Shown: in pieces, positions 5,458-8,963 of the stretch
How positions within the stretch are numbered: position 1 is the first letter of the stretch
Layout of the letters: every line of letters begins with the position of its first letter
NCBI GenBank assembly: GCA_025054735.1
Contig: JANWZG010000141.1
Coordinates: forward strand, 1 to 8,963
From: Cyanobacteriota bacterium
Lineage (GTDB): Bacteria > Cyanobacteriota > Cyanobacteriia > SKYG9
Reading direction: 5' to 3'
Length of the DNA: 8,963 nt
Notes under the pieces: generated by a model
Told to the model about the DNA's origin: nothing
The model's database searches: none
Seen by the model: the letters and a program-made list of their open reading frames with translations, nothing else
Translations under genes and position numbers: made by a program

Positions 5458-7272
5458 ATGACCCAGATGAGTGACACATCAAACCAAGACTACGAGTTGC
5501 AAGCAGAAATCGATCGTCTGCGGCGTGAGGTTGAAGAGCTAACGGTTAAAAACAGCGATTTAGAAAATGCTCTGCTGACCGCTGTTGAGCATGGCGACAT
5601 TGTGGAAGCAGAGTTGTATGATGCCAATCAACGCCTGCAAGCAGAAATTGCCGAGCGCAAGTTAGCCCAGGCAACCCTGCAAGATATTCTCGAAACCGTC
5701 TCTAGGGACAAGGCAGATTTAGAAATCATTCTCTCCACGACGGCTGAGCATGGGGATTTTATGGAGTACCAGCTCTACACCCAAGCTGTAAGTGCCATGC
5801 GACAAAATCAAGAACTGCTCCAAGCCATTTCTGAAGCCACATCTGCGCTGATAATCTTGGCGAAGCAGTCTACGGGCTTGGTCACCTATGCCAATGCGAT
5901 CGCTCGACAGCGGCTAGGTTTAGTTGTGCGGCCTGATCACAATCAACACTTGATTAGTCTCTTTGCCTATACGGCTAACTATTACCAAGTACAAACTATG
6001 TTGGCCATGCAGGGATCGGTACAAAACTATGAAACGGAAATGCAACAAACAGATGGCTTAACCTTTTGGGTATCGGTATCTATAAATCCCCTGACGCTGA
6101 ATGATCAAGCCATGATTTTGGTGACAGCACATGACATCAGCGATCGCAAACGGATAGAAGTTGCCCTTAACCAATCGAGAGAAGCCCTAAGGTATCAAGC
6201 CCAAAAACTAGAAGAGCGGGTAGCAGAGCGCACCAAAGCACTACAGCAAGCGGAGGAAAAGTACCGTAATATCTTTGAAAATGCTGCTGAAGGCATCTTC
6301 CAAATTACTCCTGAGGGACGTTTTTTAAGCGTGAATCCAGCCATGGCTCGAATGTGTGGCTATGACTCGCCCGATGTGTTCATTGCTGCTATTACCAATG
6401 CAGGTCAGCAGCTTTATGTGCAAGTTGATCGTCGTGACGAACTAATTGCCTATCTACGGCGATTTGATGAGGTTTCTGGATTTGAATCCCAGATTTATCG
6501 GCGCGATCGCTCCATCATCTGGGTGTCAGAAAATGTCCACTCCGTTCGGGACGAAAACGGCACCCTGCTGTATTACGAAGGTAGTATGCGCGATATTACT
6601 GAACTCAAAACAACAGAAGAAGAGTTACGTCAGCAGCGATTGATGTCTGAGCGGTTGCTGTTAAACGTGTTGCCCCAGTCCATTAGCCAACGTCTGAAGC
6701 GGGGTGAAAAAACGATTGTCGATAACTTTACAGAGGCCACTGTGCTCTTTGCAGATATTGTTGGCTTCACGGAACTTTCCTCCGATATTTCTCCCACGGA
6801 CCTTCTAGACCTATTGAACGAAATTTTCTCTACCTTTGACGGCTTGGTCGATCGGCATAAAGTTGAAAAAATTAAGACTATTGGTGATGCTTATATGGTG
6901 GTAGGGGGAGTTCCCATCCCCAAGGCTGATCATGTGGCCTCCATTGCTGATTTGGCGATCGACATGATAAACAGCGTGCAACACTTCAAAACCCGCCAAG
7001 GCAAGGCCATTGCCCTTCGGATTGGCATCCATACTGGTCCTGTAGTTGCCGGAGTCATTGGCACTCGCAAATTTACCTATGACTTGTGGGGTGACACGGT
7101 TAATGTCGCCAGCCGCATGGAATCTCAGGGCGAAGCTAGCCGCATCCAGGTTACTCAAGCTGTCTACGATCGCCTCCATAAACGTTATAAGCTGGAAGAA
7201 CGGGGGCAGATCGATGTCAAAGGTAAAGGTGTTATGACCACCTACTGGCTGCTTGGTCGTAACGTGAGATAA
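5458..7272 (+). CDS. Soluble PAS-containing class III adenylate cyclase
   Basis: Makes cAMP from ATP. The 604-residue protein has no membrane segment, so it is probably cytosolic. Residues 15-115 are coiled-coil-like and hold two copies of an L-x3-L-x-T-x2-EHGD-x2-E-x2-LY motif (34-54 and 87-107). PAS1 covers about 118-236 and ends HDISDRKRIE. A second helix (237-263) leads to PAS2 at about 264-382, which begins KYRNIFENAAEGIFQITPEG and ends MRDITELK. A linker helix ending RLLLNVLPQSISQRLKRGE leads into the catalytic domain, about 420-600. Metal-binding Asp433 (LFADIVGFT) and Asp477 (KTIGDAYM), purine-selecting Lys471 (VEKIKTIG) and Asp542 (YDLWGDTVNVASRM), and transition-state Asn549 and Arg553 are all present. 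The Lys/Asp pair indicates ATP rather than GTP. Asp542 places it in class IIIa, unlike bicarbonate-responsive cyanobacterial class IIIb enzymes, which have Thr there. The ligand of the PAS domains is unknown. It probably acts as a homodimer and has its own promoter region. Confidence 0.92.
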   Translation: MTQMSDTSNQDYELQAEIDRLRREVEELTVKNSDLENALLTAVEHGDIVEAELYDANQRLQAEIAERKLAQATLQDILETVSRDKADLEIILSTTAEHGDFMEYQLYTQAVSAMRQNQELLQAISEATSALIILAKQSTGLVTYANAIARQRLGLVVRPDHNQHLISLFAYTANYYQVQTMLAMQGSVQNYETEMQQTDGLTFWVSVSINPLTLNDQAMILVTAHDISDRKRIEVALNQSREALRYQAQKLEERVAERTKALQQAEEKYRNIFENAAEGIFQITPEGRFLSVNPAMARMCGYDSPDVFIAAITNAGQQLYVQVDRRDELIAYLRRFDEVSGFESQIYRRDRSIIWVSENVHSVRDENGTLLYYEGSMRDITELKTTEEELRQQRLMSERLLLNVLPQSISQRLKRGEKTIVDNFTEATVLFADIVGFTELSSDISPTDLLDLLNEIFSTFDGLVDRHKVEKIKTIGDAYMVVGGVPIPKADHVASIADLAIDMINSVQHFKTRQGKAIALRIGIHTGPVVAGVIGTRKFTYDLWGDTVNVASRMESQGEASRIQVTQAVYDRLHKRYKLEERGQIDVKGKGVMTTYWLLGRNVR

Positions 7273-7285
7273 AGCCTAATCACTG

Positions 7286-7304
7286 AAGGCAGAGTAATGG
7301 CCTT
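7286..7304 (+). other. Weak hairpin after the cyclase gene
   Basis: AAGGC (7286-7290) pairs with GCCTT (7300-7304) around a nine-base loop in the 117-base gap before rbgA. There is no T-run, so a terminator role is doubtful. Confidence 0.2.
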
Positions 7305-7389
7305 GCCTGTCTAAGAGTGTCAGGATAGCCATCCCACAGGTATGAAATCCATAATTCTATGGAGGTTGAGTTGTCGAAGGCGGGGGCAT

Positions 7390-8235
7390 ATGTCAATAAC
7401 AATCCAATGGTATCCGGGGCATATTGCCAAAGCCGAGCGATCGCTCAAGGAGCAATTAAAACTAGTGGATGTGGTGCTAGAAGTCCGAGATGCCCGCATT
7501 CCCCTAGCAACCCACCATCCCCAAGTTACTCAATGGACAGGCAGCAAAGAGCGGGTGTTGGTGCTGAACCGCACAGATATGATTCCAGAAACAGCTCGGA
7601 AAGCATGGACTCAGTGGTTTGCCACTCAAGGAGAGACACCCCACTTTACTGATGCACAGCATGGCAAGGGCATTGAAGCTGTAATGAAGTCAACACAACT
7701 AGCTGGGGAAGCGATGAACCGGCGACGGCGCGATCGGGGCATGTTGCCTCGTCCTGTGCGGGCAGTTGTGATTGGTTTTCCCAATGTAGGCAAATCGGCA
7801 TTAATTAATCGCCTCCTCAAGCGGCGTGTAGTCGCAAGTGCCCGCCGACCAGGAGTCACCCGCCAACTGCGCTGGGTGCGTATTTCTGAGCAACTGGAGT
7901 TACTAGATGCGCCAGGCGTGTTGCCATCGCGTTTGAGCGATCAAGCAGCAGCCGTGAAGCTAGCCATCTGTGATGACATTGGCGAAGCAGGGTATGACAA
8001 TCAACAAATTGCCGCAGCCTTGGTAGATCTCTTAAGATCCCTAGGCCAAGCGTATCCTTTACAATCACGATATGAGTTGGATCCAAGCATCTTGACCGGA
8101 GAATCTTTTTTACAGGCTTTAGCTGATCGCTGCGACCAAGGCAATGTAGAGCGCAGTGCCCGTCGGTTGCTCAATGACTTTCGCACTGGCCTACTTGGTG
8201 CCATCTGTTTAGAATATCCCCCCGAGGTACCATAA
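7390..8235 (+). CDS. rbgA: Ribosome biogenesis GTPase RbgA (YlqF), circularly permuted
   Basis: A GTPase that assists late assembly of the 50S ribosomal subunit. The 281-residue protein shows the circularly permuted order of GTPase motifs: G4 NRTD at 60-63 comes first, then G1 GFPNVGKS at 129-136, G2 Thr157 in PGVTR, and G3 DAPG at 173-176. The N-terminal IQWYPGHIAKAER (5-17) is the family signature, and the C-terminal helical domain (about 190-280) is the expected RNA-binding part. NRTD and DAPG replace the commoner NKxD and DTPG; Asn, Asp and Gly are kept, so activity is likely. An upstream in-frame ATG at 7342 would add 16 basic residues (MKSIILWRL...) absent from the family, so 7390 is chosen; the G-rich run at 7379-7386 just before it may serve the ribosome. 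Its stop overlaps the start of the permease gene. Confidence 0.93.
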   Translation: MSITIQWYPGHIAKAERSLKEQLKLVDVVLEVRDARIPLATHHPQVTQWTGSKERVLVLNRTDMIPETARKAWTQWFATQGETPHFTDAQHGKGIEAVMKSTQLAGEAMNRRRRDRGMLPRPVRAVVIGFPNVGKSALINRLLKRRVVASARRPGVTRQLRWVRISEQLELLDAPGVLPSRLSDQAAAVKLAICDDIGEAGYDNQQIAAALVDLLRSLGQAYPLQSRYELDPSILTGESFLQALADRCDQGNVERSARRLLNDFRTGLLGAICLEYPPEVP

Positions 8236-8963
8236 TGTCGGCATCAAAGGCAGCATATATCCAACTAGGGGCGATCGTTCTAGCCATCGGTTTCATTGGG
8301 GCAACCATTCTGCTCACAGGAGAATCACCCCACAGGGTCATAGCAGCCCTGTGGAATGGAGCCTTTGGCACCCCAGATCGCATTGCTCGCTGTTTTTCTA
8401 CCTTAGTACCCTTAGTGCTTTGTGCTAGTGGGTTAGTGTTTACCTTTGCTGCCGGACTCTATAACCTGGGAGTTGAGGGACAAATTACAGCCGGGGCGAT
8501 CGCAACTACCTTTACCCTGCGTTTAGGGGAGACACTGCTACCACCTAGCCTGTTGCTACCGCTGGCAATAGTTATGGGTGGGCTAGGAGGTACAGTTTGG
8601 GGTGGGGCTACGGGAATATTAACCGTGTATGGCCGCATCAACGAAATCTTTGCTGGATTGGGACTGAACTTTGTGATCGAAGGGCTAGCGTTGTATTTAG
8701 TCTTTGGTCCCTGGAAACGGGAAGGCGTTGCTTCTATGAGTGGCACAGAACCATTTCCTGAAGCCTTGCATCTGGGGACGATCGGTCGCACGGAGGCCAG
8801 CCCAGTAGCCCTAGGGATCGCTATTGTAGCCCTAGGCGCAACCATTCTAGTCATGCGTAGCACCTACATAGGGCTGAAGCTCCGGGCTGTGGGCAAAAAT
8901 CAGCGAGCAGCTTATGTTTTAGGCATTCCAGCAGTGCGCTATCTCATGGGATCATTGATGGCT
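8235..8963 (+). CDS. ABC transporter permease, nucleoside/simple-sugar type (BPD_transp_2), C-terminus cut by window edge
   Basis: Inner-membrane subunit of an ABC importer, open to the right edge for 243 codons. Hydrophobic segments occur at about 8-28, 53-75, 82-95, 104-130, 140-157 and 188-206. YNLGVEGQITAGAIA (76-90) is the hallmark of the family that includes YufP and the BmpA-NupABC nucleoside transporters. RINEIFAGLGLNFV (134-147) follows at the usual place. GLKLRAVGKNQRAAYVLGI (213-231) matches the cytoplasmic loop that contacts the ATPase. About 100 residues should be missing, judged by a usual length near 350. A second permease and perhaps an ATPase and binding protein would be expected outside the window. 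The ATG overlaps the rbgA stop by one base (TAATG), so translation is probably coupled. Substrate is uncertain: a nucleoside or purine would suit the urate genes 7 kb upstream, but a sugar is equally possible. Confidence 0.85.
   Translation, partial: MSASKAAYIQLGAIVLAIGFIGATILLTGESPHRVIAALWNGAFGTPDRIARCFSTLVPLVLCASGLVFTFAAGLYNLGVEGQITAGAIATTFTLRLGETLLPPSLLLPLAIVMGGLGGTVWGGATGILTVYGRINEIFAGLGLNFVIEGLALYLVFGPWKREGVASMSGTEPFPEALHLGTIGRTEASPVALGIAIVALGATILVMRSTYIGLKLRAVGKNQRAAYVLGIPAVRYLMGSLMA

Noticed and set aside
6811..7179. 122-codon minus-strand frame opposite the cyclase catalytic domain
   Set aside because: It is antisense to the most conserved part of the cyclase and resembles no protein family I know.
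7342..7389. Extended N-terminus for RbgA from ATG at 7342
   Set aside because: It would add residues absent from the family before the conserved IQWYPGHIAKAER start; ATG at 7390 gives the normal length.
8459..8863. 134-codon minus-strand frame opposite the permease gene
   Set aside because: The + strand frame shows clear permease motifs and is open to the window edge; the minus frame is its low-complexity mirror.

Overview
The window reads as chromosomal DNA from a cyanobacterium. Evidence for this is eight copies of the cyanobacterial octamer GCGATCGC (HIP1), an adjacent pair of genes that look like the cyanobacterial families DUF3038 and DUF4335, and a PAS-linked adenylate cyclase of the cyanobacterial soluble type. 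All eight genes lie on the + strand. The first is cut by the left edge and the last by the right edge. I see no rRNA, tRNA, CRISPR array, transposase or phage gene.

Layout: (1) 1-1346 is a two-gene urate-degradation unit, an FAD-dependent urate hydroxylase (HpxO type, N-terminus outside the window) followed 21 bases later by 5-hydroxyisourate hydrolase. Together they would take urate to OHCU; the decarboxylase for the next step is not visible here. (2) 1427-3729 is the DUF3038/DUF4335 pair. The second protein has an N-terminal domain, one membrane segment, a long Pro/Ser/Ala/Gln-rich linker and a C-terminus resembling TonB/TolA ends. (3) 3904-5028 is a short but catalytically complete FabF-like beta-ketoacyl-ACP synthase. 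(4) 5029-5457 is a 429-base non-coding stretch dense in inverted repeats, lying just before (5) 5458-7272, a soluble coiled-coil/PAS/PAS/class III adenylate cyclase. (6) 7390-8235 is the circularly permuted ribosome-assembly GTPase RbgA (YlqF), whose stop codon overlaps the start of (7) 8235-8963, an inner-membrane ABC permease of the nucleoside/simple-sugar type that continues past the right edge.

The genes do not form one pathway. Two couplings look real: hpxO with uraH, and DUF3038 with DUF4335. The 1-base overlap of rbgA with the permease gene suggests translational coupling without an obvious shared function. The permease family includes nucleoside importers, so a link to the urate genes is possible but speculative.

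The least explained parts are non-coding. Short tandem duplications sit in two intergenic gaps (2020-2053 and 3819-3879). The cyclase leader contains a foldable element at 5168-5257, and one arm of it has a second possible pairing partner 20 bases before the cyclase start codon. In coding sequence, the TolA-like architecture of the DUF4335 protein and a duplicated EHGD motif in the cyclase deserve attention. I found no clear new defence or mobile system.
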